Shown one piece after another: positions 32,455-41,827 of a DNA stretch of 64,000 nucleotides. The notes under the pieces are model-generated. The model saw only the letters and a list, made by a program, of their open reading frames with translations. It did no database searches and had not been told where the DNA came from. This DNA is from Candidatus Schekmanbacteria bacterium (GTDB lineage: Bacteria; CSSED10-310; JACPHN01). Position numbers and translations under genes: made by a program. Positions within the stretch are counted from its first letter, which is position 1; every line of letters starts with the position of its first letter. The stretch covers positions 1 to 64,000 of the forward strand of contig JACPHN010000023.1 in NCBI GenBank assembly GCA_016188575.1, in the 5' to 3' direction.

Positions 32455-33681
32455 GTGACGCGACCCGTCTACATGGACTACCACGCCACAACGCCGGTCG
32501 ACCCGCGGGTCGTCGAGGCGATGATGCCGTATTTCACGGAGCGGTTCGGGAACGCCGCAAGCCGAAGCCACGTGTTCGGGTGGGAGGCCGCCGAAGCCGT
32601 GGAACAGGCGCGCGATGAAGTTGCGCAGCTCATCGGTGCTGCTGCCGCGGAGATCGTGTTCACCTCGGGAGCGACGGAGAGCAACAACTTGGCCATCAAG
32701 GGCGCCGTCGCCGGGGGCGCACGGAAGCGGCGACCACACGTCGTCACGTGTGCGACCGAGCACAAATCGGTGCTGGAGGTCTGCCGCAGGCTTGAGAGGC
32801 ACGGAGTTGCCGATCTCACCGTGTTGCCGGTGGACGGCACGGGGAGACTGGTGGCGGAGCAAGTGGGTGAGGCGTTGCGTGGTGATACGGTTCTGGTCAC
32901 GATCATGCTTGCCAACAATGAGATCGGGGTACTTCAGCCTCTCGCGGAAATCGGCGCGATCACTCGCCAACATGGCTGCCTTCTACACACCGACGCCACG
33001 CAGGCGGCGGGGAGGTTTCCGGTCGACGTTGACGGCTTGGGAGTCGACTTGCTATCGTTGTCAGCGCACAAGGTGTACGGCCCTAAAGGCGTCGGAGCGC
33101 TGTATGTGCGCAGGCGCCGGCCGCGAATCGACCTCCTGCCGCTGCAGGACGGCGGCGACCAGGAGCGAGGAGTGCGTGCCGGCACGATCAATGTGCCCGG
33201 GGTGGTAGGCTTCGGAGCCGCCTGCCGGATCGCGGGCGAAGAGCTCCAACAAGAACCCGCGCGCCTTTCGCGCCTGCGCGACCGTCTGGAGAACGGCATC
33301 CTGTCGGGCCTCGCGGGCGTCACCGTCAACGGTCATCAGGCGCACCGGTTGCCGAATAATTCCAACCTGTCCTTCGGCGGCGTCGAGGGAGAATCGCTAC
33401 TCATATCGCTACCGGAAATCGCACTGTCTTCAGGTTCGGCGTGCTCGTCGACCACCTCCTCGCCAAGCCACGTGCTCAAGGCGATGGGGCTCGACAACGA
33501 TGCGGCAATTGCCTCGCTGCGGTTTGGATTGGGAAGATGGACGTCGGTGGAACAGGTCGATTTCGCGATCGAGAAGGTTGTCGCCGCCGTGACGAAGCTG
33601 CGCAGAAACTCGCCGAGCTGGGCGGCCATGCGCAGCGTAAGAAGGGGCCACGAGCGGCTCGAAACCAAGGAGCTGGCATAA
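32455..33681 (+). CDS. iscS: Cysteine desulfurase, IscS/NifS type
   Basis: This PLP enzyme takes sulfur from cysteine for Fe-S clusters and other acceptors. The 408-residue protein has YMDYHATTPVDPRV at the N-terminus, ATEHKSVLE, HTDATQAAG, the PLP lysine in SLSAHKVYGPKG (Lys206), and the active Cys330 in ALSSGSACSST within the long loop typical of the IscS group. I chose the GTG at 32455; a TTG at 32440 and an ATG at 32473 are alternatives. Its stop overlaps the start of the IscA-type gene by one base, and the cluster continues with cysteine synthase and a sulfur-carrier/E1 fusion. It is therefore probably the sulfur source for that group. No iscU or iscR is present. Confidence 0.93.
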   Translation: MTRPVYMDYHATTPVDPRVVEAMMPYFTERFGNAASRSHVFGWEAAEAVEQARDEVAQLIGAAAAEIVFTSGATESNNLAIKGAVAGGARKRRPHVVTCATEHKSVLEVCRRLERHGVADLTVLPVDGTGRLVAEQVGEALRGDTVLVTIMLANNEIGVLQPLAEIGAITRQHGCLLHTDATQAAGRFPVDVDGLGVDLLSLSAHKVYGPKGVGALYVRRRRPRIDLLPLQDGGDQERGVRAGTINVPGVVGFGAACRIAGEELQQEPARLSRLRDRLENGILSGLAGVTVNGHQAHRLPNNSNLSFGGVEGESLLISLPEIALSSGSACSSTTSSPSHVLKAMGLDNDAAIASLRFGLGRWTSVEQVDFAIEKVVAAVTKLRRNSPSWAAMRSVRRGHERLETKELA

Positions 33682-34055
33682 TGACGACACAAGCATCGGA
33701 CGCAGACCTCGCGACGCAGGCTCCCGAGGCACCTATCGGCTTTACGGACAGGGCAGTGGCCAAAATCAGGGAGCTGATGAGCGCCCAGCCGGCCAATGCC
33801 TACCTGCGCATCGGGGTACGCGGCGGCGGCTGCGCGGGCATGTCCTATCAGATGGAGCTCAAGACGGATGACATGGGCAAGAAGGACCAGGCGTTTGAGG
33901 TGCTCGGTATCACAGTCGTGTCGGATGTCAAGAGCTTGCTCTATCTGACGGGATTGAGCATCGACTACAGCACGGACCTCATCGGCGGTGGATTCAAGTT
34001 TGTCAATCCCAACGCCATGAGCACGTGTGGTTGTGGAACGTCGTTTTCGGTATGA
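33681..34055 (+). CDS. Iron-sulfur cluster assembly carrier, IscA/ErpA/HesB family
   Basis: This 124-residue A-type carrier delivers Fe-S clusters to target proteins. The three conserved cysteines are present: Cys51 in RGGGCAGMSYQM, and Cys116 and Cys118 in STCGCGTSFSV. An N-terminal extension of about 20 residues precedes the domain (IGFTDRAVAKIRELM). The ATG overlaps the iscS stop (TAATG), with AGGAG ten bases before it, so translation is coupled to iscS. Sequence alone does not tell IscA from ErpA. Confidence 0.92.
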   Translation: MTTQASDADLATQAPEAPIGFTDRAVAKIRELMSAQPANAYLRIGVRGGGCAGMSYQMELKTDDMGKKDQAFEVLGITVVSDVKSLLYLTGLSIDYSTDLIGGGFKFVNPNAMSTCGCGTSFSV

Positions 34056-34074
34056 GGGGTAGCACAGCGAATCG

Positions 34075-35052
34075 ATGTACGGACATGATCCAATCGTCCC
34101 CGACGAGGGTGCTGAGGAGCTGAGACCGAGATCGCCAGCGCCGTCCAGCATTCTGGACCTCATCGGACACACACCGATGGTAAATATCACGCGGATCATC
34201 GGGGACCTCCCCGCTGGCATTGAGGTGTACGCAAAGGCAGAATGGTTTAATCCCGGCGGTTCAGTGAAGGATCGGGCAGCGGCGGCCATGATCGCCGATG
34301 GCGAGGCACGGGGCCTGCTGAGCCCGGGCAAGATCATCCTGGATGCGACCAGCGGCAATACGGGAATCGCCTACGCGATGATTGGCGCGGCCAAAGGATA
34401 TCGCGTCGAGCTGTGCCTCCCCCAGAACGCCTCCGACGAGCGCAAGAAGATCTTGAGGGCACTGGGCGCTGAAATCGTGTACACTTCTCCCCTCGAAGGA
34501 AGCGACGGCGCGATTCGCGAAGCTCGAAGGCGCTTCGCCGCGGCCCCGGAAAAGTACTTCTACCCGGACCAGTATCGCAACGCCGCCAATTGGCGCGCGC
34601 ATTACGAGTCGACAGGGCCGGAGATCTGGGAGCAGACTGGGGGGCGTGTGACCCATCTCGTGGCGGGTATGGGGACGACGGGTACCATCATGGGAAGCGG
34701 CCGCTTTCTCCGGGAAAAGAATCCCGATATCGAGATTGTTGCGCTTGAACCTGATTCCCCGTTTCACGGCCTCGAAGGCTTGAAGCACATGGAAAGCGCG
34801 ATCGTGCCAGACATCTTTGATGCATCTTTCCCCGATCGGACCATTCCAATATCGACGGAGGCGGCCTATGATGCCGTCAAGAAACTCGCCCGCAAGGCGG
34901 GGATCCTCCTCGGTATCTCTTCCGGCGCCGCCTTTGCCGGTGCCGCGGAAGTTGCTCGGGGGTTGGCAACGAAAGGTGTAGACAAGGCCGTTATTGTAAC
35001 CGTATTTCCGGACGATGGGGACAAATACCTGAGTGAATCTTTTTGGGATTGA
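34075..35052 (+). CDS. Cysteine synthase, CysM-like
   Basis: This 325-residue PLP-dependent beta-replacement enzyme makes cysteine. The PLP lysine is Lys65 in NPGGSVKDR. The substrate loop is DATSGNTGIAYAM, and the phosphate cradle GMGTTGTIMGSGRFLRE is clear. The segment SPLEGSDGAI and the ending DKYLSESFWD resemble CysM proteins that use a protein-bound thiocarboxylate, such as mycobacterial CysM with the carrier CysO. The next gene encodes a ubiquitin-like sulfur carrier fused to its activating enzyme, which supports that reading. Use of sulfide, as in CysK, cannot be excluded. The gene is 19 bp after the IscA-type gene. Confidence 0.85.
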   Translation: MYGHDPIVPDEGAEELRPRSPAPSSILDLIGHTPMVNITRIIGDLPAGIEVYAKAEWFNPGGSVKDRAAAAMIADGEARGLLSPGKIILDATSGNTGIAYAMIGAAKGYRVELCLPQNASDERKKILRALGAEIVYTSPLEGSDGAIREARRRFAAAPEKYFYPDQYRNAANWRAHYESTGPEIWEQTGGRVTHLVAGMGTTGTIMGSGRFLREKNPDIEIVALEPDSPFHGLEGLKHMESAIVPDIFDASFPDRTIPISTEAAYDAVKKLARKAGILLGISSGAAFAGAAEVARGLATKGVDKAVIVTVFPDDGDKYLSESFWD

Positions 35053-35091
35053 CCGACGCCACCTGAACCTCAATTATCGAGGAGATTTTTC

Positions 35092-36585
35092 GTGCCAGTA
35101 AAAGTTCTTATCCCTACGCCGCTTCGCCGCTTTACTGGGGAGCAGGCCGAGGTCGAAGTCAACGATGCCGCCACCGTCGCTGAAGCGCTCAGCGTCCTTA
35201 TCCGCGAGCACGACGCGTTGAAAAAGCATCTGTTCGACGACCAGGACAAGATCCGCAGCTTTGTAAATGTCTACGTCAACGATGACGACATCCGCTATCT
35301 GGATCGCGAGCGAACGTCGATCAAGGAAGGTGATACCCTGTCCATCGTGCCGTCAATCGCCGGGGGCGCGGCGGCCGGTGGTGTCGGCGTGGTGCCGAAA
35401 GGCAATGGAACGCCTGCGTCCGCTGCGGTGGTTGACTCTGTCGTTCTTGACCAGGATGAAATTCACCGCTACAGCCGCCACCTCATTATGCCCGAGGTCG
35501 GCATGGACGGACAGAAGCGGCTGAAAGCGGCAAAAGTGCTATGCGTCGGCGCGGGCGGCCTGGGCGCTCCGCTGACGATGTACCTCGCCGCAGCCGGGAT
35601 CGGCCGCATTGGCCTTGTGGAATTCGACGTCGTCGACGTCACCAACCTGCAGCGACAGCTCCTGTACTCCACCCGAGACGTCGGACGCCCCAAGCTCGAG
35701 GCGGCTGCAGAGCGACTCCGACACCTCAACCCGCACATTGAAATCGCGCCCCATCCGGATCGTCTCACCTCAGAGAATGCCCTGGACCTCGTGGCGGGCT
35801 ACGACATGGTCGTCGACGGCACGGACAACTTCCCCACGCGCTACCTCGTCAATGACGCGTGTGTGCTTACGGGCAAGCCAAACGTCTACGGCAGCATCTT
35901 TCGCTTCGAAGGTCAGCTCAGCGTGTTCTCTGCGAACGCGGGACCATGCTACCGCTGCCTGTTTCCGACGCCGCCGCCGCCGGGACTCGTTCCGAGCTGC
36001 GCTGAGGGAGGTGTGCTCGGCGTTCTGCCCGGCATCATCGGTTCGCTGCAGGCACTTGAGGCAATCAAGCTGGCGATTGGCGCGGGCGACTCCATGATCG
36101 GCCGCTTGCTGCTGTTCGATGCACTAGCCTTGAAATTCCGCGAGCTCAAGCTCCGCAAGAACCCCGAGTGTCCGATCTGCGGCCCCCACCGCACCATTAC
36201 CAAGCTTGTCGACTATGATGAGCTCTGCGGCATTCCCCGTGCAGAGCCGGCGGCGGACAAGGCGACCGGAGACGAGCTTACCCCGCGGGAAGTCAAGGCA
36301 ATGATGAACCGAGGCGAGCCCTTCGTGCTTCTGGATGTTCGCAATGTCGCCGAATGGAATATCTGCAGAATCGAAGGTGCGCGACTGATCCCGCTCGACG
36401 CTCTGGAGCGGCGTATCAGTGAGCTCGATACCGCAGACAAGATCGTCGTCCACTGTCGCTCCGGCGTCCGCAGCCGGCGCGCCGTCGCGACCCTGCGGGA
36501 CATGGGTTTCACCAAGGCACAAAACATGGCGGGCGGAATCCTCCGCTGGACGGATGAGGTCGATCCGAGCCTGCCGAAATACTAG
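35092..36585 (+). CDS. Fused ubiquitin-like sulfur carrier - E1-like adenylyltransferase (MoeB/ThiF) - rhodanese
   Basis: One 497-residue chain with a GTG start and GAGGAG upstream. Residues 1-92 are a MoaD/ThiS/CysO-like carrier ending SIVPSIAGG, so the diglycine is at 91-92. A Gly/Ala/Pro linker (93-115) follows. Then comes an E1-like domain with RYSRHLIMPEVG, nucleotide motif GAGGLGAP (153-160), VDGTDNFPTRYL and the zinc ligands CYRC and CPIC. A rhodanese domain (about 390-490) has VHCRSGVRSRRA. MoeZ-type E1-rhodanese fusions are known; attaching the carrier to the N-terminus is rarer. Because the diglycine must be free to be adenylated and thiocarboxylated, the chain would need cleavage after Gly92, or the carrier may be inactive. 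No JAMM protease gene is visible here. Confidence 0.9.
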   Translation: MPVKVLIPTPLRRFTGEQAEVEVNDAATVAEALSVLIREHDALKKHLFDDQDKIRSFVNVYVNDDDIRYLDRERTSIKEGDTLSIVPSIAGGAAAGGVGVVPKGNGTPASAAVVDSVVLDQDEIHRYSRHLIMPEVGMDGQKRLKAAKVLCVGAGGLGAPLTMYLAAAGIGRIGLVEFDVVDVTNLQRQLLYSTRDVGRPKLEAAAERLRHLNPHIEIAPHPDRLTSENALDLVAGYDMVVDGTDNFPTRYLVNDACVLTGKPNVYGSIFRFEGQLSVFSANAGPCYRCLFPTPPPPGLVPSCAEGGVLGVLPGIIGSLQALEAIKLAIGAGDSMIGRLLLFDALALKFRELKLRKNPECPICGPHRTITKLVDYDELCGIPRAEPAADKATGDELTPREVKAMMNRGEPFVLLDVRNVAEWNICRIEGARLIPLDALERRISELDTADKIVVHCRSGVRSRRAVATLRDMGFTKAQNMAGGILRWTDEVDPSLPKY

Positions 36586-36641
36586 GTCCACACTCGGCCC
36601 CTTGGGTGCAAGAGCGTGGACCGGACTGAGCTCCGCCCGGC

Positions 36642-38711
36642 ATGGCCACCAGCGTGAACAAGCAAGCGGGACAAACGGCAGGGTCCGCGCCGTCGCTGGG
36701 CGGTGAGCTCAATGGCGATTCCCTCGCCGACTTTCCCGTCGAGCTCCTGAAGCGCTACCGCTTCGAGGGCAAGGTCGGAACTGGAGCCATGGGTGTCGTG
36801 TACAAGGCGCACGACGCCTACCTGGACCGCAGCGTCGCGGTCAAGACGCTGAAAATCCAGGACGACCTCACCAACGAGGCGAAAGAGGAGAACCTCGAGC
36901 GGTTTCGCAGAGAGGCCAGAGCGGTCAGCCGCTTGCTGCACCCCAACATCGTCGTCGTCTATGACGCGTTCGAGTCGGGCAGCCGCGCCTTCATGGTCAT
37001 GGAGTTTATCGCCGGCGAGACGCTCTCGAAGTTCCTGCGCAACCAGGGGCCGCTGCCGGTCGACGTCGCCACCGATATCCTGGCCCAGGTGGCATCCGGC
37101 CTCCAGTACGCGCACAAGAGCGGCATCATTCACCGCGACATCAAGCCTGGCAACATCATGATCGTGGACCATTGCCAGGCCAAGATCACTGATTTCGGCC
37201 TGGCACGTCTGGCGCATAGCGAGCTGCAAACGCTCACCCGACCGGGGCGAGCCATGGGGACTCCGCTCTACATGTCGCCGGAGCAGATCCAGGGAGGCGA
37301 TCTCGATGGGCGCAGCGACATCTTCAGTCTCGGCACCGTCTTTTTCGAGATGCTCACGCAGCAACGACTTTTCAAGTCAGACAACGTCACTGCCGTGATC
37401 CTCAAGATCCTGTCGGATCCGCCGCCGGCGATCCACGACTTCCGCCCGGATCTACCAGCGGCCGTGGACACTGTCATCCGGCGCATGCTTGCCAAGGATC
37501 GCAAAGATCGTTACCCGAGCGCCGAAGCACTATGCAATGACCTGGTGACCACGGGGCTGCTTGCGACTCCGATTGGCGGCATGACGCGGTCGGGTGCCGC
37601 CGCACGGCGGGCGTTGGGTGAAGCGACGAGTACCAATCCGCTGCCGCTCGCTCCTCCGGACCTCCCCGAGCTCCCCGCCAACGACTCGGCCACGGAGACA
37701 CACCGCCCTCAGGAAGGCGCGCAACCCAGTCCGCCTTGGGCCGCCTCCGGGGCTCCTCCGGTGCGACGTCCGCGCATGGTTTTCGCACCCTTGGCGGTGG
37801 CCGCGCTGGTCACACTGGTCGCGGTGCCCACCTACTTGGGCTTCACCTATGCGCAACGCGCCGGGCTCTTGCCCTGGGCTCGCGGCGACAAAACCACTGC
37901 GGACCCGGGAATCCGGCCGCTGAGCCGCGAGGCGAGCACGCTCGTCGAGGCCGCAAACACGGCGCTCCTGAGGGGTCGCGGGGCCGCCGAAGCGCGCGCG
38001 TTGTTCGGTAAGGCCGCGCTTCTCGCGCCAGACAATCCGATTCCCGAGGTAGGTCTGGCCTACTGTGATCTCGGCGACGGCAAGGCCGCCGCAGGACACG
38101 AGCGCCTGCTACACCTGTTGGCAAGGTATCCTGGCTCGGCCGAGGTACTGGTCGGGCTGGGCTTTTCCGAGGAGCGCCAAAAGAATGACGCGGCCGCGCT
38201 AAAGTACTATGAAGCCGCGATTAGGCTCAAGGCGGAGCTCCTGGATGCACACATGCGCATCGCCTCGATCTACTATCGCAAGAACGAGCTACTGAACGCC
38301 AAGCACGCTTTCGAGGAGGCGCGACGAATCGCGCCAAATAGTCCAGATGTCGTCTTCAACCTGGCCCACGTTTACGCCAAGTTGGGCGATCTCGAGCGCG
38401 CTCGCGAGCTTCTCGAAATGGCGACCCGCGATTTCCCGGCAGATCTGGAAATCGCCACACAACTCGGCCGCATCTATGCGATGAAGGGCGACGTCGGCGC
38501 AGCGGAAGCTCAGTACCGGCGCGTGCTCAGCTCCGGTGGCGCCGTCGGGCCAGCCGCGTATCGCGAGCTAGCGAACCTGCTGCAGTCCCAGGACCGGTTC
38601 GCCGAGGCCCTCGAGGTCTTGCGAACATTCCGCAGCCGCCTGCCCGAGCCGAGTAGCGAAAGCTCCGTGGAAGCGCAGATGCACGAGCTCGAGGCGCGCC
38701 TGAAGCAGTAG
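36642..38711 (+). CDS. Membrane Ser/Thr protein kinase with periplasmic TPR domain
   Basis: This Hanks-type kinase has 689 residues. The catalytic domain (about 38-305) has GTGAMGVVYKA, Lys68, HRDIKPGNIMI (Asp near 166), DFGLAR and GTPLYMSPEQ, all intact. A Pro-rich juxtamembrane segment leads to one membrane helix (about 381-404). Six or so TPR units follow (about 425-680), predicted outside the cytoplasm. This resembles PknB-type receptors with a TPR sensor. It starts 56 bp after the sulfur-carrier fusion. A hairpin with a T-rich tail lies just after the stop. Confidence 0.92.
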   Translation: MATSVNKQAGQTAGSAPSLGGELNGDSLADFPVELLKRYRFEGKVGTGAMGVVYKAHDAYLDRSVAVKTLKIQDDLTNEAKEENLERFRREARAVSRLLHPNIVVVYDAFESGSRAFMVMEFIAGETLSKFLRNQGPLPVDVATDILAQVASGLQYAHKSGIIHRDIKPGNIMIVDHCQAKITDFGLARLAHSELQTLTRPGRAMGTPLYMSPEQIQGGDLDGRSDIFSLGTVFFEMLTQQRLFKSDNVTAVILKILSDPPPAIHDFRPDLPAAVDTVIRRMLAKDRKDRYPSAEALCNDLVTTGLLATPIGGMTRSGAAARRALGEATSTNPLPLAPPDLPELPANDSATETHRPQEGAQPSPPWAASGAPPVRRPRMVFAPLAVAALVTLVAVPTYLGFTYAQRAGLLPWARGDKTTADPGIRPLSREASTLVEAANTALLRGRGAAEARALFGKAALLAPDNPIPEVGLAYCDLGDGKAAAGHERLLHLLARYPGSAEVLVGLGFSEERQKNDAAALKYYEAAIRLKAELLDAHMRIASIYYRKNELLNAKHAFEEARRIAPNSPDVVFNLAHVYAKLGDLERARELLEMATRDFPADLEIATQLGRIYAMKGDVGAAEAQYRRVLSSGGAVGPAAYRELANLLQSQDRFAEALEVLRTFRSRLPEPSSESSVEAQMHELEARLKQ

Positions 38712-38713
38712 CT

Positions 38714-38750
38714 CCAGCAGAGCTCGTCGCGCCACTGCTGGCTTACTTTT
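38714..38750 (+). terminator. Possible rho-independent terminator of the kinase gene
   Basis: CCAGCAG (38714-38720) pairs with CTGCTGG (38735-38741), followed by CTTACTTTT. It lies in the 60-bp gap between two convergent genes. The stem is short and the loop long. Confidence 0.4.
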
Positions 38751-38771
38751 CCCGCCTGGGAAGCGAGGCCG

Positions 38772-40091
38772 CTATTGACCCCGCAGCTCGCTGGCGACCA
38801 GCCGGGCGACCACGTCGGCTTGCCTGAAGGAATCGGCAACCGAACGTTCGGGGAAGCTGTGCACCATGGACGCATGCCACAATCTGTGGATCGGCGTTTC
38901 GTGCGTAGGCATCGCCGAAAGGTAGCCCTTTCGGTAGATGGGACCCGCTTGTGCAGCTCGGGCAACGCGCCACCACAAGAGGTCGGAACGCTGCCAGTGG
39001 AACTGCCGCTCGAGGCCATGCAAGTACTTCTCTACGAGATCTTCTTCCGGCAAACAAAACAATGGATCAGTCGGGCGGGAGTGATAGGATGCCAGATAGA
39101 GAAGTCGACAATCATAATCCGGAGAGTTCATAAGGTTGTTATGCTCTAGCATTACATCAAACGGAAGATCCTCGCAGTCTATGTTCAACCAGTATATAGG
39201 CAAGACTGATCGCCGTACGCCAACAACGGCACACGTGCAGGCCTGGAACTCGATGCGCCCGGTGGTCCGCACCCACTCCTCAGGCATTGCGACGAGTCTT
39301 GCGAGAAGTGGCGGAGTTAGCGCGGCAACGACGGCGCGACTCCGGTAGTGGCCGGTTTTCGTGAGGACACCGGCGGCCATCCCATGCTCGACGACGATGG
39401 CGGCCGCCGGCTCTCCCATGCGCACGTCACCCCGCGCGACCACGTCGCGCGCGAGCGCATCGACGAGATCCTGGAAGCCCCCGCGGAAGTAGCACAGCAT
39501 CTCCCCCTTGCGGAGGGAGCGACCGCTGCGGAGTCGCACGCGGGCGACAAGCCAGGCGGCGCTGATGTCGGGCGCTGCCTCTCCGAATTTGCCTTTCAGT
39601 AGCGGCGCGAAGAAGCGCATATAGACCTCCTCGCCACCAATAGAGCGAATCCAATCGATAGCCGAGACGTTGTCCAGGCGCTCCAGCTCAGCGGCGTCGA
39701 GCGTGCGGGCAGCGCGTACCAGCCGTGCCAAACGCACCTTGCCGGCAAAGCTCAATCCCGGGAATCGCAGGATCTCAAACGGCGTATTCAGCGGATAAAC
39801 GGCGCCGCCGACCAGGTAACCGACGCTGCCCGGAACGGTCACGACGCGGTCGGAGATGCCGAGGTCGCGGATTGCCGTGAGCAGTTCCCGGTCGCTCGGG
39901 AAGAAATGATGGTAGAACTTTTCGATGCGGAACGTTGGGAACGCGTAGCTGGCGACCAGGCCACCGAGGTCTGCCGCCGCCTCCAACACGAGTACGCGCA
40001 GCCCCCGGCGCAACAGGTTCCACGCGGTCCCCAGCCCCGCGAACCCGCCGCCGACAACGATGCAGTCATAAGAGTCCGTCGTCGCGTCCAT
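38772..40091 (-). CDS. FAD-dependent oxidoreductase of the amine-oxidase/protoporphyrinogen-oxidase-like family
   Basis: This is a 439-residue flavoprotein. It opens with the dinucleotide fold CIVVGGGFAGLGTAWNLLRRG, broken here as CIVVGGGFAG and LGTAWNLLRRG, then the GG motif LVLEAAADLGGL and YAFPTFRIEKFYHHFF. The C-terminal FAD segment ends RSVADSFRQADVVARLV. Related proteins act on carotenoids, porphyrinogens or sugar-nucleotide precursors (UDP-galactopyranose-mutase-like); the substrate is not clear from sequence. The ATG at 40091 has GGAG about 12 bases upstream. The gene overlaps the 3' end of folC by 26 nt. Confidence 0.75.
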   Translation of the reverse strand: MDATTDSYDCIVVGGGFAGLGTAWNLLRRGLRVLVLEAAADLGGLVASYAFPTFRIEKFYHHFFPSDRELLTAIRDLGISDRVVTVPGSVGYLVGGAVYPLNTPFEILRFPGLSFAGKVRLARLVRAARTLDAAELERLDNVSAIDWIRSIGGEEVYMRFFAPLLKGKFGEAAPDISAAWLVARVRLRSGRSLRKGEMLCYFRGGFQDLVDALARDVVARGDVRMGEPAAAIVVEHGMAAGVLTKTGHYRSRAVVAALTPPLLARLVAMPEEWVRTTGRIEFQACTCAVVGVRRSVLPIYWLNIDCEDLPFDVMLEHNNLMNSPDYDCRLLYLASYHSRPTDPLFCLPEEDLVEKYLHGLERQFHWQRSDLLWWRVARAAQAGPIYRKGYLSAMPTHETPIHRLWHASMVHSFPERSVADSFRQADVVARLVASELRGQ

Positions 40092-41457
40092 GTCGCAAGA
40101 TTTCTCCAATGAGGTAGTAGGAGCCTGTGACGACGATGTTCGCCGCCCTGGATATGAGCTCATGAAGGCGTTGCAGACCGTCCGCGGGGGTGGCGGCAAT
40201 AAATGCCGCCGGGTCGCCGCTCGCGGCGCGAGGCCCGGTCGCGGCCCCCATCCTCAGGGCGCTCAGCAAGTCCGCGGGCGGAGCGCATCGTGGAGAAGCC
40301 ACGGCGACCGCGCAGAAGGCCTCGACCACTGCGGCCTGGAACGAGCACAGCAGGCTCATACAGGTGCGGAAATCCTTGTCAGCCATCATGGCCACCAACA
40401 GCCCGAGCCGGACATTCGCCTGATCGCAGTCCCGCACGAGCTCAGCCAGCGCCGCAGGATTGTGCGCACCGTCGAGAATCACGGTACGGCCCCGCCAGCT
40501 CGCTACCTGCCGTCGGCCAGCGGCGCGGACGCCGTCCAGTATCGGTTGCACGACGCCGGCATCATCGAGAGCAGCGCCGCGCGCGGCCAAGACGGTTTGC
40601 GCAAGGCCCAAAGACACCGCCAGATTCTCGACCTGAAAACGGCCGGCGAAGGGAGCGCAGAGCCTGCCGCGCCAAACACGTGGTGGCGCGGGCAGTCCAA
40701 AGAGCGCGCGGTGGCGAGGCGGAAAACCGGATGTCTGTTCCGGCGTCACCGCGATGTCCTCGCCAACGACATGGAACGGACACGCTAGCTGCCTGGCCTC
40801 GTCGCGCAATACCGACAAGGCTTCCGGCTCCTGCCGCACTGCAAAGGCGGGCACCGACGGGCGCATGATCGCGGCTTTCTCGGCGGTGATCGCGCGCAGG
40901 TCACTGCCGAGGACCGGAACATGATCCAGTGCCATGGCGCCAAAGCCGACCGCCATCCGCTTGGCGGCGTTCGTCGCGTCGTAGCGGCCGCCCATTCCGA
41001 CCTCGAGCACCGCCACATCGACTCGGCACTCTTGAAAGTAGGCGAACGCAGCCGCCGTCATCATCTCATAGTAGCTTGGAACTTGCCCCGAGGGTAGCAG
41101 CAACGCCTCACCAAGTCTGGAAATCAGCTCACCAAGTAGCCGGTGCAGCGCGCCCGCCGGAATCGGCCAGTCGTCGACGCAAATCCGTTCCAGTACATCA
41201 ATGATGTGAGGCGAGATGTAGCGACCGACGCGCAGACCGTGACCGGTCAGCAGCGCGGAAGTCATGTGCACAATGCTCCCCTTCCCGTTGGTACCGGCCA
41301 CAATGAGCGCAGGGGTGTCGCGTTCCGGGCTTCCGGCCACTCGTAGCAGCTCGCGAAAGCGATCCAGTGACCGAAAGGAGAGCGTCGCCGCAGGATTGCG
41401 TTCAGCGTTGTCGAATTGACCCAACAGGCGATTAACGTCGCCGAGTGAAGCAGTCAT
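40066..41457 (-). CDS. folC: Bifunctional folylpolyglutamate/dihydrofolate synthase
   Basis: FolC adds glutamate to dihydropteroate and to folates. The 463-residue protein has the ATP loop ALIVAGTNGKGSIVHM, the omega-loop region GRYISPHIIDVLERI, VAVLEVGMGGRYDATN, GFGAMALDHVPVLGSD and the C-terminal Mur-ligase-like domain with VILDGAHNPAALAELV. I took the ATG at 41457 (MTASLGDVNRLL); an ATG 17 codons earlier is possible and neither has a strong ribosome site. The downstream FAD oxidoreductase starts inside its last codons. Confidence 0.93.
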   Translation of the reverse strand: MTASLGDVNRLLGQFDNAERNPAATLSFRSLDRFRELLRVAGSPERDTPALIVAGTNGKGSIVHMTSALLTGHGLRVGRYISPHIIDVLERICVDDWPIPAGALHRLLGELISRLGEALLLPSGQVPSYYEMMTAAAFAYFQECRVDVAVLEVGMGGRYDATNAAKRMAVGFGAMALDHVPVLGSDLRAITAEKAAIMRPSVPAFAVRQEPEALSVLRDEARQLACPFHVVGEDIAVTPEQTSGFPPRHRALFGLPAPPRVWRGRLCAPFAGRFQVENLAVSLGLAQTVLAARGAALDDAGVVQPILDGVRAAGRRQVASWRGRTVILDGAHNPAALAELVRDCDQANVRLGLLVAMMADKDFRTCMSLLCSFQAAVVEAFCAVAVASPRCAPPADLLSALRMGAATGPRAASGDPAAFIAATPADGLQRLHELISRAANIVVTGSYYLIGEILRHGRDDGLL

Positions 41458-41827
41458 GGCTTGCTCTGGCGCGGCTGGCCGCCGGAGCGGGACAACCGGG
41501 GTGGTCATGGATGTACGCCGCGCGATGCGGGCGGGATCTTCACGTCGCCGGCTCATGGCACGCGGGCTCCTGCGAGCTGTAGCGCGTGCGCTCCACACTA
41601 AGCGTCGGCGACGGCGAAGTCAAGGTCGCTCGACCAAGGCAGACGCAGTGACGTCCGCCTTGTCGCCGCGCGGCTCCGCCGTCGCGTTCACGCCCGCGGA
41701 GATCGTCGCGAGTACGCCGTAGCTCCACGCGCGGCCCACCAAGGGCAGGCAGGCGATGAAGCCCTGCAGTGTTCGGTGTACAATGTCACAGCAGGTAGTA
41801 CGCGCGTAATGTTTTGCCTGTCGAGAC
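41458..41827. other. Divergent intergenic region, folC / receiver-GGDEF gene
   Basis: No credible gene is seen in these 370 bp. A TACAAT at 41779-41784, some 45 bp before the next start, could be a -10 box, but no good -35 accompanies it. Confidence 0.4.
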
